Positions 8,680 to 17,835 of a stretch of DNA of 64,000 bases are shown in pieces (position 1 is the stretch's first letter; every line of letters starts with the position of its first letter). Location of the stretch: assembly GCA_964553325.1 (NCBI GenBank), contig CAZKKI010000063.1, positions 1 to 64,000 on the forward strand, in the 5' to 3' direction. Origin of the DNA: BMS3ABIN04 sp964553325 (GTDB taxonomy: Bacteria > Bacteroidota > Ignavibacteria > Ignavibacteriales > Melioribacteraceae). The position numbers and the translations under genes are program-made. The notes beneath the pieces were generated by a model. It searched no databases and was not told the DNA's origin. It worked only from the letters and a program-made list of their open reading frames with translations.

Positions 8680-9630
8680 TCATTCGATGAACACGCCCAT
8701 TGCGCCGAATTTCTCAATTCTATCTTGAACCAGTTTTTCGGGTTTCATTTTCTTTAATGCGGCGAGTTCTTCCAGCAAAACTTTTTTCAATATTTTTGCC
8801 ATTTCCTCTTGATTTTTGTGTGCGCCTCCGAGCGGTTCTGGAATTATTCTATCAATTATTTTCAACTCGAGTAAATCTTTTGCGGTCAGTTTAAGCGCTT
8901 CGGCCGCTTGCTCTTTGTATTCCCAACTTCTCCAAAGAATGCTTGAGCACGATTCGGGACTAATAACGGAATACCAAGTATTTTCGAGCATCAATACTCT
9001 GTTGCCCACACCGATACCGAGGGCTCCGCCGCTGGCACCTTCGCCGATGATTACAACAATAATCGGAACCCGCATTTTACTCATTTCGAAAAGATTCCGG
9101 GCAATTGCTTCGGCTTGTCCGCGTTCCTCGGCTTCCAAACCCGGATAAGCTCCGGGAGTATCGAGCATTGTAATTATGGGAATGTTAAACTTCTCCGCCA
9201 ATTTCATCAATCGTAATGCCTTACGGTAACCTTCGGGATTAGGCATTCCGAAATTCCTGTATAAATTAGATTTAGTATCCCTTCCTTTTTGGTGTCCGAT
9301 AATCATTACTTTTTCGCCGCCTAATTTAGCCAATCCGCCAACAATCGCTTTATCATCTTTAAACAACCTGTCGCCGTGAAGTTCAACGAAATCTTCCGTC
9401 ATATTGTAAATATAATCGAGAGTATAAGGTCTTTGCGGATGACGAGCCAGTTGAACTCTTTGCCAACGTGTAAGGTTTTGGTAGACCGATTTTTTCAATT
9501 GGTTGATTTTCTCTTCGAGGTTTTTAATTTCATCTTTAATATCGAGGTTATCGTCGAGCTTTTTCATCTCCTCGATTTTTCTTTCCAATTCAACAATCGG
9601 TTTTTCAAAATCCAAAATATTGTTAATCAT
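8680..9630 (-). CDS. accA: acetyl-CoA carboxylase carboxyltransferase subunit alpha
   Basis: This 316-residue AccA has the family length. With AccD it transfers carboxyl from carboxybiotin to acetyl-CoA, forming malonyl-CoA for fatty-acid synthesis. The N-terminal helical region (NLEEKINQLKKSVYQNLTRWQ), the crotonase-type core (VGGLAKLGGEKVMIIGHQKGR, MLDTPGAYPGLEAEERGQAEAI) and the oxyanion region GEGASGGALGIGVGNRV are intact. No accD, accB or accC is in the window. Its ATG overlaps the TGA of the upstream glycosyltransferase (ATGA at 9627-9630), which places this housekeeping gene inside the glycan operon. Confidence 0.96.
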   Translation of the reverse strand: MINNILDFEKPIVELERKIEEMKKLDDNLDIKDEIKNLEEKINQLKKSVYQNLTRWQRVQLARHPQRPYTLDYIYNMTEDFVELHGDRLFKDDKAIVGGLAKLGGEKVMIIGHQKGRDTKSNLYRNFGMPNPEGYRKALRLMKLAEKFNIPIITMLDTPGAYPGLEAEERGQAEAIARNLFEMSKMRVPIIVVIIGEGASGGALGIGVGNRVLMLENTWYSVISPESCSSILWRSWEYKEQAAEALKLTAKDLLELKIIDRIIPEPLGGAHKNQEEMAKILKKVLLEELAALKKMKPEKLVQDRIEKFGAMGVFIE

Positions 9631-11621
9631 TTTATCTCCTTGCTGTAAAACATTTTTCCGAAAGTTCTGCCGAGGATTTCAAGGTCCAACCATAAATTTT
9701 GATTTTTCGCATAATATAAATCCAGCTTTACCATTTCATCTTCATCCGAATCATCAACATTTTCGATGAACCACAATCCCGTTAGTCCCGGTTTACCTAA
9801 AAACAAATCCTCGTAAAAACTTTTTGACTTGGGTCCGACGAAACTTTTCTTTCCCGAAAATACTTTTGGTGTTTCGAGAATAAAGTTTATGAAATCGGTA
9901 TTACTCCCGCTTACTTTGTGAATAAAATATACCAAAGGATATAATAAAAGCAAAATTACCGAAGAAAAGAATAAATCGAAACTCCGTTTAATAAATTTAT
10001 GCGTAGGTACGGAAATATTATAGAATACTTTCAATAAGGGTACATCATCAATCTTTCCTGCCATTGATTTTCCGACGAGATAATCGACTTTACTGCCCGA
10101 AACCAGAAAGTCCACGTTTTCATCTTGACACATCGAAACAACCGAAAACATTTTTTCGAACGACATATCTTGCGCCGAAAAAATCACTTTGTCTATTTTC
10201 ATTGCCGAAATTATTTTCACAATGTTATCGATGCTTCCAATTATTTTAAATCCGTTCTTTTCTTCGCCGAGATTACGCATATCGAGTGAAATTAATCCCA
10301 ATACGTTATGAATGGATTGAAAATCGGATTTTAATTTTGCGGCAAGTTCAACCGCATTATTTCCGGTTCCCACGATAACCGTTCTAACGCTTCCGGCGCC
10401 TTCCCCCAAACCTTGACGTGTGATAAATTTATAAACCAACCGCCACAACGGATACAATATGAAAAGTAATAAATATGTTATTAAAACAACGGCGCGACTA
10501 AAAGCAAATTGTTTAAGGAAAAATGTTAAAGCGCTAAGTAAGACCAAACCGAAGAGTAACGACAGCCAACTCTTCAATACAGAAATTGAATTTTTTTTAT
10601 ATGCACCGAACGAAGCGGAAATTAAAATTTGCAATATTCCGGGCAAAATATAAATCCACGGTTTTACAAATCCGGGAAAACCTAACCAATGCCCGGATTT
10701 GTACAGATATTCCGCAAACACAATTGCTCCGATAAAAAATAAAAAATCGAAAAACATTGCCAGAATTACCATTCTGTACACACTAGCAAACGCAACTATT
10801 TTCCGCAAAATAATTGCAAACTGTAAAATCCAAGAAACAACGAACGACGAAGAAAAATGTTTTTTGACGAACAAATGCATTGCATCGTAAAATATTTTAG
10901 TTTCGTCAATTTTACTTCGTTTAGTACTTTCCCCTTTAAAATGAATCACTTCTGTTTCGTGAAAATAATAAACTTTAAACCCCGCTTGTTGCGTCCGGTA
11001 ACAAAAATCCAAATCCTCGCCGTACATAAAGAAGGCCGGATCGAACCCCCCGATTTTTTCATAAACGTCCCTTCTCATCATCATAAAAGCGCCGGAAATT
11101 GCATCCACCTCATAAGTTTGATTTTCATCGAGATAAGTTAAATTGTATTTGGCAAACAATTTGCTTTTGGGAAACAATGAACTAAGTCCGAAAACTTTTG
11201 TGAAGGAAGTCCACGGACCGGGAAAGCTTCTTCTGCATGCAAGTTGGAGCGATCCGTCGGGGTTCAATATTTTACAGCCTGCCAGTCCGGCATCGGGTGT
11301 TTTGTTAAAAAAATCGATTAATTTTGAAAAAGTATCTTCTTTAACAATCGTATCGGGATTAATTAAAACTATATATTTTCCTCCGGCTATTTCCAGCGCT
11401 TGATTATTTGCCTTTCCGAAACCAACGTTAACTTTATTTTCTATAAGCTTTACATCCGGGAACCGTTGCTTGATTATTTCGGGACTACCGTCGTCGGAAG
11501 CATTATCCACAACAATTATTTCAATAGATAATTTCCCGGCGGCTTTGTAAACGGATTCAAGGAGATTCTGAAGAAATTCCTTTACATTATAATTAACGAT
11601 AATTATTGAGAGATCGATCAT
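9627..11621 (-). CDS. GT2 glycosyltransferase fused to degenerate phosphoglycosyltransferase-like domain
   Basis: This is a 664-residue multidomain membrane protein. Residues 1 to about 255 are a GT2 domain of the rhamnosyltransferase (WbbL-like) type, with IIIVNYN, VVDNASDDGS and the nucleotide-sugar Asp near residues 88-90 (NPD). Roughly four membrane helices follow (about 280-400), then a Rossmann-like CoA_binding_3-type domain (412-520, VIVGTGNN), then a region from 544 that begins KRSFDLFFSSVILLLLYP and ends PGLTGLW...LDLEILGRTF, as in WcaJ/WbaP enzymes. Between these ends the expected catalytic stretch (QER-G, KFRSM, Asp-Glu dyad) is absent, so the second half is probably not an active transferase. 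Expected role: adding a sugar to the lipid-linked repeat unit at the membrane. Confidence 0.85.
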   Translation of the reverse strand: MIDLSIIIVNYNVKEFLQNLLESVYKAAGKLSIEIIVVDNASDDGSPEIIKQRFPDVKLIENKVNVGFGKANNQALEIAGGKYIVLINPDTIVKEDTFSKLIDFFNKTPDAGLAGCKILNPDGSLQLACRRSFPGPWTSFTKVFGLSSLFPKSKLFAKYNLTYLDENQTYEVDAISGAFMMMRRDVYEKIGGFDPAFFMYGEDLDFCYRTQQAGFKVYYFHETEVIHFKGESTKRSKIDETKIFYDAMHLFVKKHFSSSFVVSWILQFAIILRKIVAFASVYRMVILAMFFDFLFFIGAIVFAEYLYKSGHWLGFPGFVKPWIYILPGILQILISASFGAYKKNSISVLKSWLSLLFGLVLLSALTFFLKQFAFSRAVVLITYLLLFILYPLWRLVYKFITRQGLGEGAGSVRTVIVGTGNNAVELAAKLKSDFQSIHNVLGLISLDMRNLGEEKNGFKIIGSIDNIVKIISAMKIDKVIFSAQDMSFEKMFSVVSMCQDENVDFLVSGSKVDYLVGKSMAGKIDDVPLLKVFYNISVPTHKFIKRSFDLFFSSVILLLLYPLVYFIHKVSGSNTDFINFILETPKVFSGKKSFVGPKSKSFYEDLFLGKPGLTGLWFIENVDDSDEDEMVKLDLYYAKNQNLWLDLEILGRTFGKMFYSKEIK

Positions 11622-11625
11622 TTGA

Positions 11626-12375
11626 TTAATCTAAAATTCCTAAAATACTTCTCAAGCGTAATTCCCAAACTCTATAAATTGCCTCGCGGACAATTTTTTT
11701 CGACATTTTGGAAGTTCCTTCAACTCTATCCAAAAAGATAATCGGAATTTCGCCGAGTTTAAATCCTTTTTTCCACGCTTTGAAGTTCATCTCAATTTGA
11801 AATGCATAACCGTTCGATTTGATAGCATCCAAATTTATGGCTTGCAACACTTCCCTTTTGAAACATTTGTATCCGCCGGTACAATCGTTAATCGGTAAGC
11901 CGGTAATAAATTTCGTGTATTTGTTTGCAAAATACGAAAGCAGTAATCTTTGCATCGGCCAATTGATTACGTTTACTCCGTTCAAATATCTGCTACCGAT
12001 GATTAAGTCGTATTTATCAATCATCTTCAGAAAATTTTTAATTTCCCGCGGGTCGTGTGAATAGTCCGCATCCATTTGGAAAGCGATATCGTAATTATTT
12101 TCGAGCATATATTTATATCCCGCAACGTATGCCGTACCGAGTCCCAATTTACCTTTTCTTTCAATCAAATGGATTTTGTTGTCCGTTTTACCGAGTTCCT
12201 CAATGTAATCGCCGGTACCATCGGGAGAATTATCGTCAACAATTAGAATATCCAAATCGGGATAAAGCTGACGCAATTCAGGTACCAATCTTTGTACGTT
12301 GTTCAGTTCGTTGTAAGTGGGAATAATAACAATCGCTTTAATATCTTTCATGTAAGTCGGTTCGATGTTATTCAA
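11626..12375 (-). CDS. polyprenol-phosphate mannosyl/glycosyltransferase (DPM1-like GT2)
   Basis: This 249-residue GT2 protein has motifs VIIPTYNE, LIVDDNSPDGTG, MDADYSHDP and IGSRY, and resembles dolichyl-phosphate mannose synthase catalytic domains. It has no transmembrane segment. It probably moves a hexose from a nucleotide sugar to a polyprenyl phosphate. The chosen start is TTG at 12375: an AAGAGG ribosome site stands 5 nt before it, and it overlaps the end of the upstream gene. An in-frame ATG at 12351 is the alternative but lacks a visible ribosome site. It is followed 4 nt later by the GT2 fusion gene. Sugar specificity is unknown. Confidence 0.88.
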   Translation of the reverse strand: MNNIEPTYMKDIKAIVIIPTYNELNNVQRLVPELRQLYPDLDILIVDDNSPDGTGDYIEELGKTDNKIHLIERKGKLGLGTAYVAGYKYMLENNYDIAFQMDADYSHDPREIKNFLKMIDKYDLIIGSRYLNGVNVINWPMQRLLLSYFANKYTKFITGLPINDCTGGYKCFKREVLQAINLDAIKSNGYAFQIEMNFKAWKKGFKLGEIPIIFLDRVEGTSKMSKKIVREAIYRVWELRLRSILGILD

Positions 12376-13774
12376 AGTGACCTCTTCCGGTTATTACTAC
12401 AAAAATAGTTCGGAATAAAATTTTCAAATCCATTCTTAGAGACATATTTTCGATATAGAAAAGATCGTAGCGCAACTTTGTTTTTACATCTTCAATCGTT
12501 TCGTCGTATTTATGTTTTACTTGTGCCCAGCCGGTTACTCCAGGGCGCACTTTCAATCTTCTTTTATATAGTGGAATTTCTTTTGAAAGTTTTTCGACGA
12601 AGAACGGACGTTCGGGTCTGGGTCCCACCAAACTCATTTCGCCTTTTAATACATTAATCATTTGAGGAATCTCGTCTATTCTCGTTTTCCTTATAAATTT
12701 ACCGACGCGCGTAATACGCGGATCGTCTTTCGTCGACCAAACCGGACCTGAATAAGCTTCGGCATTATCAATCATTGAACGAAATTTAATTACTTTGAAA
12801 ATTTTCCCGTTTAATCCCATTCTTTCTTGCAAGAAAAATACCGGGCCTTTGCTATCGAGCTTGATTGCAATTGCAACCAAAAAAGTTACGGGAAAAGTAA
12901 GAGTTAAAATTAAAAAAGAAATTACAATATCCATTAACCTTTTTATTTTCTTTTCCCATTCGGGCATCAACTGCGGCATAATGTCGATTAAAGGAAAGCC
13001 GTAAATCTGATTTGTTCGGGCTTGCCCGCTAATTATTTCGTACAAATCCGGAACTATTTTTATGTTCACCTCTTCGCCTTCGCATTTACTCAGAACGTCC
13101 ATCACAATATCGTCTTCGTTTTTTTCGAGCGCGATGATTATTTCCGAAACTTCAAAACGACGAATAACTTCGCGAATGTTATCAACAGTATCGACTACTT
13201 GAATTCCTTCGTATTCCTTTCCTATATTTTCCTTTTTAACGGCAACATAAGCCACCACATCTATACCGAGCCCGCGAGCTTTATTTATTGTTTGGTGAAT
13301 ATTCTGAGCTTTCGGATTGTATCCGACAACAATCGCATTTTTTCTGCCAATGCCTTGTATTAAAAGTCGCCGTTGAAAACTTCTAACAAAAAGTCTTCCC
13401 GCTCCAACAACAGTTAAAAACAAAGCCCAATAAATAAAAATTACATATCTGCCGGTTGTAGCGGATTCGCCTTTAACCATATCGTCGTAAAAAATTAGAA
13501 AGAAAAGGATGAAAATCCCGACAAAAGAAGCTTTGAAAAGTGATGCAAGTTCATCGAAACGGGAGCGGGCAAACCAAGTGCGGTACATTCCCACGAACGT
13601 AAAAATTATCAGCCAATAGAAATAAATTACAATTGCGGTAATAAAAAAGTCGGGTTGCGAAAAAATTTCGAATAAACCGGATTGCACTCTAATAAAATAG
13701 TAGAGTAACCAGGTTATATTAATGGTTAAAAAATCGACAACCAGAACAAAAATTTTTTCTATTTTCTTATTCAA
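12368..13774 (-). CDS. initiating phosphoglycosyltransferase (WbaP/WcaJ family)
   Basis: This 468-residue polyisoprenyl-phosphate hexose-1-phosphate transferase starts repeat-unit synthesis by loading a sugar phosphate on undecaprenyl phosphate. It has N-terminal membrane helices (about 8-130), a Rossmann-like CoA_binding_3 domain (about 145-260), a re-entrant helix (about 278-305) and the catalytic domain with KFRSM (330-334), an acidic pair D336/E339, TRIDEIPQ (364-371) and LVGPRPERP (382-390). The catalytic residues are intact, unlike the related domain in the protein at 9627-11621. The sugar (glucose, galactose or an amino sugar) cannot be told. It overlaps the DPM1-like gene by 8 nt. Confidence 0.95.
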   Translation of the reverse strand: MNKKIEKIFVLVVDFLTINITWLLYYFIRVQSGLFEIFSQPDFFITAIVIYFYWLIIFTFVGMYRTWFARSRFDELASLFKASFVGIFILFFLIFYDDMVKGESATTGRYVIFIYWALFLTVVGAGRLFVRSFQRRLLIQGIGRKNAIVVGYNPKAQNIHQTINKARGLGIDVVAYVAVKKENIGKEYEGIQVVDTVDNIREVIRRFEVSEIIIALEKNEDDIVMDVLSKCEGEEVNIKIVPDLYEIISGQARTNQIYGFPLIDIMPQLMPEWEKKIKRLMDIVISFLILTLTFPVTFLVAIAIKLDSKGPVFFLQERMGLNGKIFKVIKFRSMIDNAEAYSGPVWSTKDDPRITRVGKFIRKTRIDEIPQMINVLKGEMSLVGPRPERPFFVEKLSKEIPLYKRRLKVRPGVTGWAQVKHKYDETIEDVKTKLRYDLFYIENMSLRMDLKILFRTIFVVITGRGHFE

Positions 13775-13834
13775 CTAAACTGTTCTGTAAAAATTCTGAA
13801 AATTTTATTTGAATTGAGAATGCAATATACAAAT

Positions 13835-15037
13835 TTAAGATTTTGCCGATAATATTTTTTTTGCGATAAAGTCTCCAATAGCCAAAGAGGCGGTTGCGGC
13901 CGGAGAAGGAGCATTGAGAACATGAATTACATTTTCGTTTTCCGCAAAATAAAAATCGTCAATCAAACCGCCGGTCAAATCGCACGCTTGAGCTCTAACC
14001 CCGGCACCACCTTTTTCCAAATCGTTTTCATCGACTGCAGGTACTAATTTTTTCAGTTCTTTTACGAATGCCTTTTTACTGAATGAGCGGTAAAATTCTC
14101 CTATACCCATTTTCCAATACTTACCGATAACCTTGTAAAATCCGGGCCAAGTGAAAGTTTCAATAAAATCTTTAAAATCGAAACTAAACTTTTCATATCC
14201 TTCGCGTTTGAAAGATAAAACCGCATTCGGGCCTACTTCCACACCGCCATGGATTAATTTTGTAAAATGAACGCCGAGAAACGGAAACCGGACATCGGGT
14301 ACCGGATAAATCAAACTTTTTACCATTCCGCTTTTTTCAGAACGAAGTTTATAATATTCCCCTCTGAAAGGAATGATTCTAATCTTCAGATCCGGATTTG
14401 TTAAACGGGCAATTCTATCGGAATACAAGCCTGCACATGAAATCAGTTTGGAGCTAAAATAAGTTGCGTTTTGTGTTATTACCTCTACACCTTTCGTAGA
14501 ATTTTTAATGTCCTGTACAGTTTGTTGAAAAACTATTTGCCCGCCCGAATGAGTAATAATTTCCGCATATTTTTCCGCTACGGTTTTGAAATCGATTATT
14601 CCGGTTTGAGGGACATAAATTGCCTTATACCCGACAGCGTTGGGTTCATAATCCTTAATTTCATTCTGCGAAATCACACTGAGGTTTTCAAGACCGTTTT
14701 CAATTCCACGCCGGTAAATATTTTGCAAAATGTTTTCTTCGGCGGGAGTTTTAGCAACAATCAGTTTACCGCAAATTTCATATTCTATGTTATGCGAATC
14801 GCAAAATTCAAGCAACATTCTGTATCCGCTACGGCAATTACGGGCTTTTAGACTTCCGGGCTTATAATAAATACCGGAATGAATTACACCGCTATTATTT
14901 CCCGTTTGATGTTTGGCAATTCCGTTTTCTTTTTCGAGAATTAAAATTTTAAGTTCGGGATTATTTTGGAGAAGCCGGTAAGCTGTTGCCAAACCTACAA
15001 TTCCCGCACCGATTATTGTGATATCGAATGTTTTCAT
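13835..15037 (-). CDS. FAD-dependent oxidoreductase, LhgO-like (L-2-hydroxyglutarate oxidase family)
   Basis: This protein of about 400 residues belongs to the DAO/LhgO family. It has an N-terminal dinucleotide fold (ITIIGAGIVGLATAY), the LhgO-typical HQTGNNSGVIHSGIYY, and a C-terminal flavin segment (GVRAQACDL, NAPSPAATASLAIG). LhgO oxidises L-2-hydroxyglutarate to 2-oxoglutarate with membrane quinones as acceptor. The ATG at 15037 is chosen because it overlaps the TGA of the upstream GT2 (ATGA); an upstream in-frame TTG at 15055 is less likely. Its place inside a glycan locus is unexpected. It may serve 2-oxoglutarate recycling, or oxidise a different hydroxy acid. Confidence 0.85.
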   Translation of the reverse strand: MKTFDITIIGAGIVGLATAYRLLQNNPELKILILEKENGIAKHQTGNNSGVIHSGIYYKPGSLKARNCRSGYRMLLEFCDSHNIEYEICGKLIVAKTPAEENILQNIYRRGIENGLENLSVISQNEIKDYEPNAVGYKAIYVPQTGIIDFKTVAEKYAEIITHSGGQIVFQQTVQDIKNSTKGVEVITQNATYFSSKLISCAGLYSDRIARLTNPDLKIRIIPFRGEYYKLRSEKSGMVKSLIYPVPDVRFPFLGVHFTKLIHGGVEVGPNAVLSFKREGYEKFSFDFKDFIETFTWPGFYKVIGKYWKMGIGEFYRSFSKKAFVKELKKLVPAVDENDLEKGGAGVRAQACDLTGGLIDDFYFAENENVIHVLNAPSPAATASLAIGDFIAKKILSAKS

Positions 15038-16209
15038 CTTTCCGTAGAGTTCCAAATAATCGTATGCTTTTTCTGTAGAAATTTTATAAATCCAATAGCT
15101 AATGCGATATTCGACATTACAAAAAAGAAAGGTAAGGCAAAAACATTTATCCGAACCTTAATTCTGTGCAAAAAGAAACCGATCAATGCAAAAGAATAAA
15201 AAGCAAGTTGCAAATAGAAAATTATACGATAAATTTCCCCATAGTCATACATAAACCAATTAAGGATAAAAATAAATATCAATAACACCGGCAAGAACCA
15301 CCTAATTATTTTATGAGACCAATAAGCATAAGACAGTAAAAGATTTCTATTAAATAATAAAGACTTAAAAAAAGGAATTATTTGGAAATTTGTTGCTGCA
15401 AAACGTATTTTTCTCGAAAATTCGATTGATACATTTTTCCCAACATCTTCATAAGCTTTGGCATTATATTCGTACAAGAATTTTTTACCTTGACTCAGCA
15501 CACTTAAGGTTAAATAAAGATCATCCGTAACAGGTTTATTTATTGGTATTTCACTAACATACTTTTTCCTTATAGCGAAAATACCGCCATTCGAACCGAT
15601 TAAAACTCCACATTTGCCTTCTGCATTTTTAATAAATGTTTCATAAACCCAATATTTTTTTTCTTCAACACTTTCATTCGATGGGACAAGCCGGTCGGAT
15701 AAAATCAATCTGCCACATACGCCACCAATATCGTCCGTTGTGAATTTTTGAACGAGTATCTTCAAAGAATCTTTATCGAACTCGGTATTCGCATCCGTAA
15801 ACAAAATAATTTCATTGTTAGCATTTAGTAAAAGGTCATTTAATACTGCTGCTTTCCCTCTTTGTTCTTCAAAAATATATATACTTAACCAATTATATTT
15901 TAACTTTAATTGTTTTAGTATTTCAGCCGTTCGATCTTTTGATCCATCCGAGCCAACTAAAACTTCAATTTTATCAAAATCATATGATAGTCCGGAAATA
16001 TTCTTAATTCGGTTTTCAATTACTTTTTCTTCATTAAAAGCCGAAATTAAAATTGAAACAGATGGATATTTTTCTTTTGACTTGTTAGGTTCTTTACAAA
16101 ACTTTGAAATAACATAAATAATAAGGGGGTAAAATAAATAGGAGTGTACAGTCAAAAAGACTAAACTCCAAAAAGTAATTTTTAGTAATAATATCACCAT
16201 CAAAAACAT
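15034..16209 (-). CDS. membrane-anchored GT2 glycosyltransferase (cellulose-synthase-like)
   Basis: This 391-residue protein has one N-terminal membrane helix, a GT2 catalytic domain (VSILISAFNEE, VGSDGSKDRTAE, LFTDANTEF, and a distal KPVTDDLYL acidic site), and three or so C-terminal membrane helices. This is the layout of processive or membrane-bound GT2 enzymes such as IcaA or BcsA relatives, without a PilZ domain. There is no QxxRW; the equivalent stretch reads SRKIRFAATNFQ, so processivity is not supported. It ends in a 4-nt overlap with the LhgO-like gene and starts about 60 nt beyond the terminator hairpin at 16268-16299. Confidence 0.85.
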   Translation of the reverse strand: MFLMVILLLKITFWSLVFLTVHSYLFYPLIIYVISKFCKEPNKSKEKYPSVSILISAFNEEKVIENRIKNISGLSYDFDKIEVLVGSDGSKDRTAEILKQLKLKYNWLSIYIFEEQRGKAAVLNDLLLNANNEIILFTDANTEFDKDSLKILVQKFTTDDIGGVCGRLILSDRLVPSNESVEEKKYWVYETFIKNAEGKCGVLIGSNGGIFAIRKKYVSEIPINKPVTDDLYLTLSVLSQGKKFLYEYNAKAYEDVGKNVSIEFSRKIRFAATNFQIIPFFKSLLFNRNLLLSYAYWSHKIIRWFLPVLLIFIFILNWFMYDYGEIYRIIFYLQLAFYSFALIGFFLHRIKVRINVFALPFFFVMSNIALAIGFIKFLQKKHTIIWNSTER

Positions 16210-16267
16210 TAGTTAAATTAAATAACAGATTAGAAAAACAAAGGTAAGTCTAAAAAAAGAAATTAAC

Positions 16268-16299
16268 AAACACCGGAATTTACATAAATCCCGGTGTTT
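16268..16299 (-). terminator. hairpin after the wbp-like gene trio
   Basis: A perfect 9-bp stem (AAACACCGG at 16268-16276 pairing with CCGGTGTTT at 16291-16299) encloses a 14-nt loop. It lies 15 nt beyond the stop of the hexapeptide acyltransferase gene and is followed on the minus strand by TTTGTTAATTT, a moderate T-rich tail. It likely ends or attenuates the DegT-Gfo-acyltransferase transcript before the next GT2 gene. Confidence 0.6.
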
Positions 16300-16313
16300 A
16301 TATTAAATGAAAT

Positions 16314-16802
16314 TTATTTTTCATCCAATTTCTTAATAATTTTGGCGGGAACGCCGGCAACAACCGTGTTCGGTGGAACGTCTTTCGTAACAACTGCTCC
16401 GGCGCCAACAATAGCATTTTCGCCGATTGTGACTCCGGCAAGTATGGTAGCGGAGGAGCCGATGGATGCGCCGTCCTTAACGTAAGTTTCTACCAGTTCC
16501 CAATCATCATCGGTTTGCATCGAACCGTCGGGATTTGTGGCACGGGGATATAAATCATTAATAAACGTTACATTATGACCAACAAACACATTATTTCCGA
16601 TATGAACACCTTCGCAAATAAACGTGTGGGATGAAATTTTGCAATTTTTCCCTATAAAGGCACCCTTTTGAATTTCCACAAAAGTACCGACCTTCGTGCC
16701 GTCATCTATCGAACAGCCGTACAGATTAACGAAATCGAATATTTTAACATCTTTACCAAGTTTAACGTTGTTGATATTCTTTTTTTCCATATTGTTATCC
16801 AT
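16314..16802 (-). CDS. hexapeptide-repeat sugar N-acetyltransferase (WbpD/WlbB-like)
   Basis: This 162-residue left-handed beta-helix protein has many hexapeptide turns (VHIGNN-VFVGHN, ASIGSS-ATILAGV-TIGENA-IVGAGA) and the C-terminal VAGVPAKIIKK typical of sugar O/N-acetyltransferases. The DLYPRATNPDG loop with DDDWEL is characteristic of the WbpD/WlbB group, which acetylates the 3-amino group of a UDP-2-acetamido-3-amino-uronic acid. It is 5 nt after the Gfo/Idh gene and follows the DegT aminotransferase, the same three activities as the Pseudomonas wbp pathway. Substrate is inferred from this context. Confidence 0.88.
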   Translation of the reverse strand: MDNNMEKKNINNVKLGKDVKIFDFVNLYGCSIDDGTKVGTFVEIQKGAFIGKNCKISSHTFICEGVHIGNNVFVGHNVTFINDLYPRATNPDGSMQTDDDWELVETYVKDGASIGSSATILAGVTIGENAIVGAGAVVTKDVPPNTVVAGVPAKIIKKLDEK

Positions 16803-16807
16803 TATTT

Positions 16808-17812
16808 TTAATCCTTAATTTCAATAAATTTGCCTTTGTTTTTTATCGATTCGTCGCTGGCTTCGAGGATTTTTACAACTTTCAATCCGTCGTAACCGCT
16901 GGTTAGAGGCACGCGATTCTCTACTATTGAATTGATAAATTCTTTGGCACCTAAGTTCAACGCTTCGGTTTGAACGACTTTCGGGGAATACATATCTCCA
17001 ATCCGGTACTGAATCAATGCCTCGTGAATTTTTTCTTTGCTTTCCATCTCAATTCCACTATCGTAAACTTTTATTTTTTCAAAGTTCTCCATATCGTTAA
17101 AAACGAGCATTTTTTTATCCCCACCCAAAATCATTCTGCGGATTTTTACCGGGGAAGTCCAATTTACGTGAAAATGAGCAAAGCAATTATTTTCAAAATA
17201 AACAGAAAGGTGAGCAACGTTTTCCAAATCGTAATAATTTGCAATTCCGTTTGCCGCAACACCTATAACTTTTTCATTCTCCAAAAGATATTGCATTATG
17301 GAAAGATCGTGCGGTGCCAAATCCCAAATTACATTTACGTCGTGTTGAAATAACCCCAAATTGATTCTTACCGAATCGAAATATTTTATTTCACCCAGCT
17401 CACCGGCTCTGATAAGATCTTTAATTTTACGCACGGCTCCGGTGTAAATAAATGTATGATCGACAAAAATTTTCAAGTTTTTCGACTCGGCAATGTCAAT
17501 CAATTCTTTAGCTTGATCCGATGTTGCGGTAAAAGGTTTTTCAACCCAAATGTGCTTACCTGCCTCGAGAGATTCTTTGGCGAATTTAAAATGAGTATCA
17601 ACCGGAGTGGCAATAACAACCGCATCGATGTCGCCTTTCAACATTTCTTTGTAATCATTCGTTGTTTCGGCACTGGGGAATTTCTTTTTTATCATTTCGA
17701 GTCTGGATTCTTGCAAATCACAACCGATTACTTTTTCCACTTCGGGTTGGGCTAAGAAATTTCTTACAAGATTAGGGCCCCAATAACCTAATCCGATAAC
17801 TCCTACTTTCAT
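16808..17812 (-). CDS. Gfo/Idh/MocA family sugar dehydrogenase (WbpB/WlbA-like)
   Basis: This 334-residue NAD(P)-dependent oxidoreductase has a Rossmann start VGVIGLGYWGPNLVRNF and the Gfo/Idh signature EKPFTATSDQA (the Lys of EKP is the usual catalytic residue), plus WDLAPHDLSI in the C-terminal domain. In the wbp pathway this type of enzyme oxidises C3 of the UDP-sugar before transamination. It is placed between a DegT aminotransferase (23 nt upstream) and the acetyltransferase (5 nt downstream), which supports that role. The UDP-GlcNAc 6-dehydrogenase (WbpA) needed to make the uronic acid is not in this window. Confidence 0.9.
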   Translation of the reverse strand: MKVGVIGLGYWGPNLVRNFLAQPEVEKVIGCDLQESRLEMIKKKFPSAETTNDYKEMLKGDIDAVVIATPVDTHFKFAKESLEAGKHIWVEKPFTATSDQAKELIDIAESKNLKIFVDHTFIYTGAVRKIKDLIRAGELGEIKYFDSVRINLGLFQHDVNVIWDLAPHDLSIMQYLLENEKVIGVAANGIANYYDLENVAHLSVYFENNCFAHFHVNWTSPVKIRRMILGGDKKMLVFNDMENFEKIKVYDSGIEMESKEKIHEALIQYRIGDMYSPKVVQTEALNLGAKEFINSIVENRVPLTSGYDGLKVVKILEASDESIKNKGKFIEIKD

Positions 17813-17835
17813 AATAACCTCGATTAAATCAGCAA

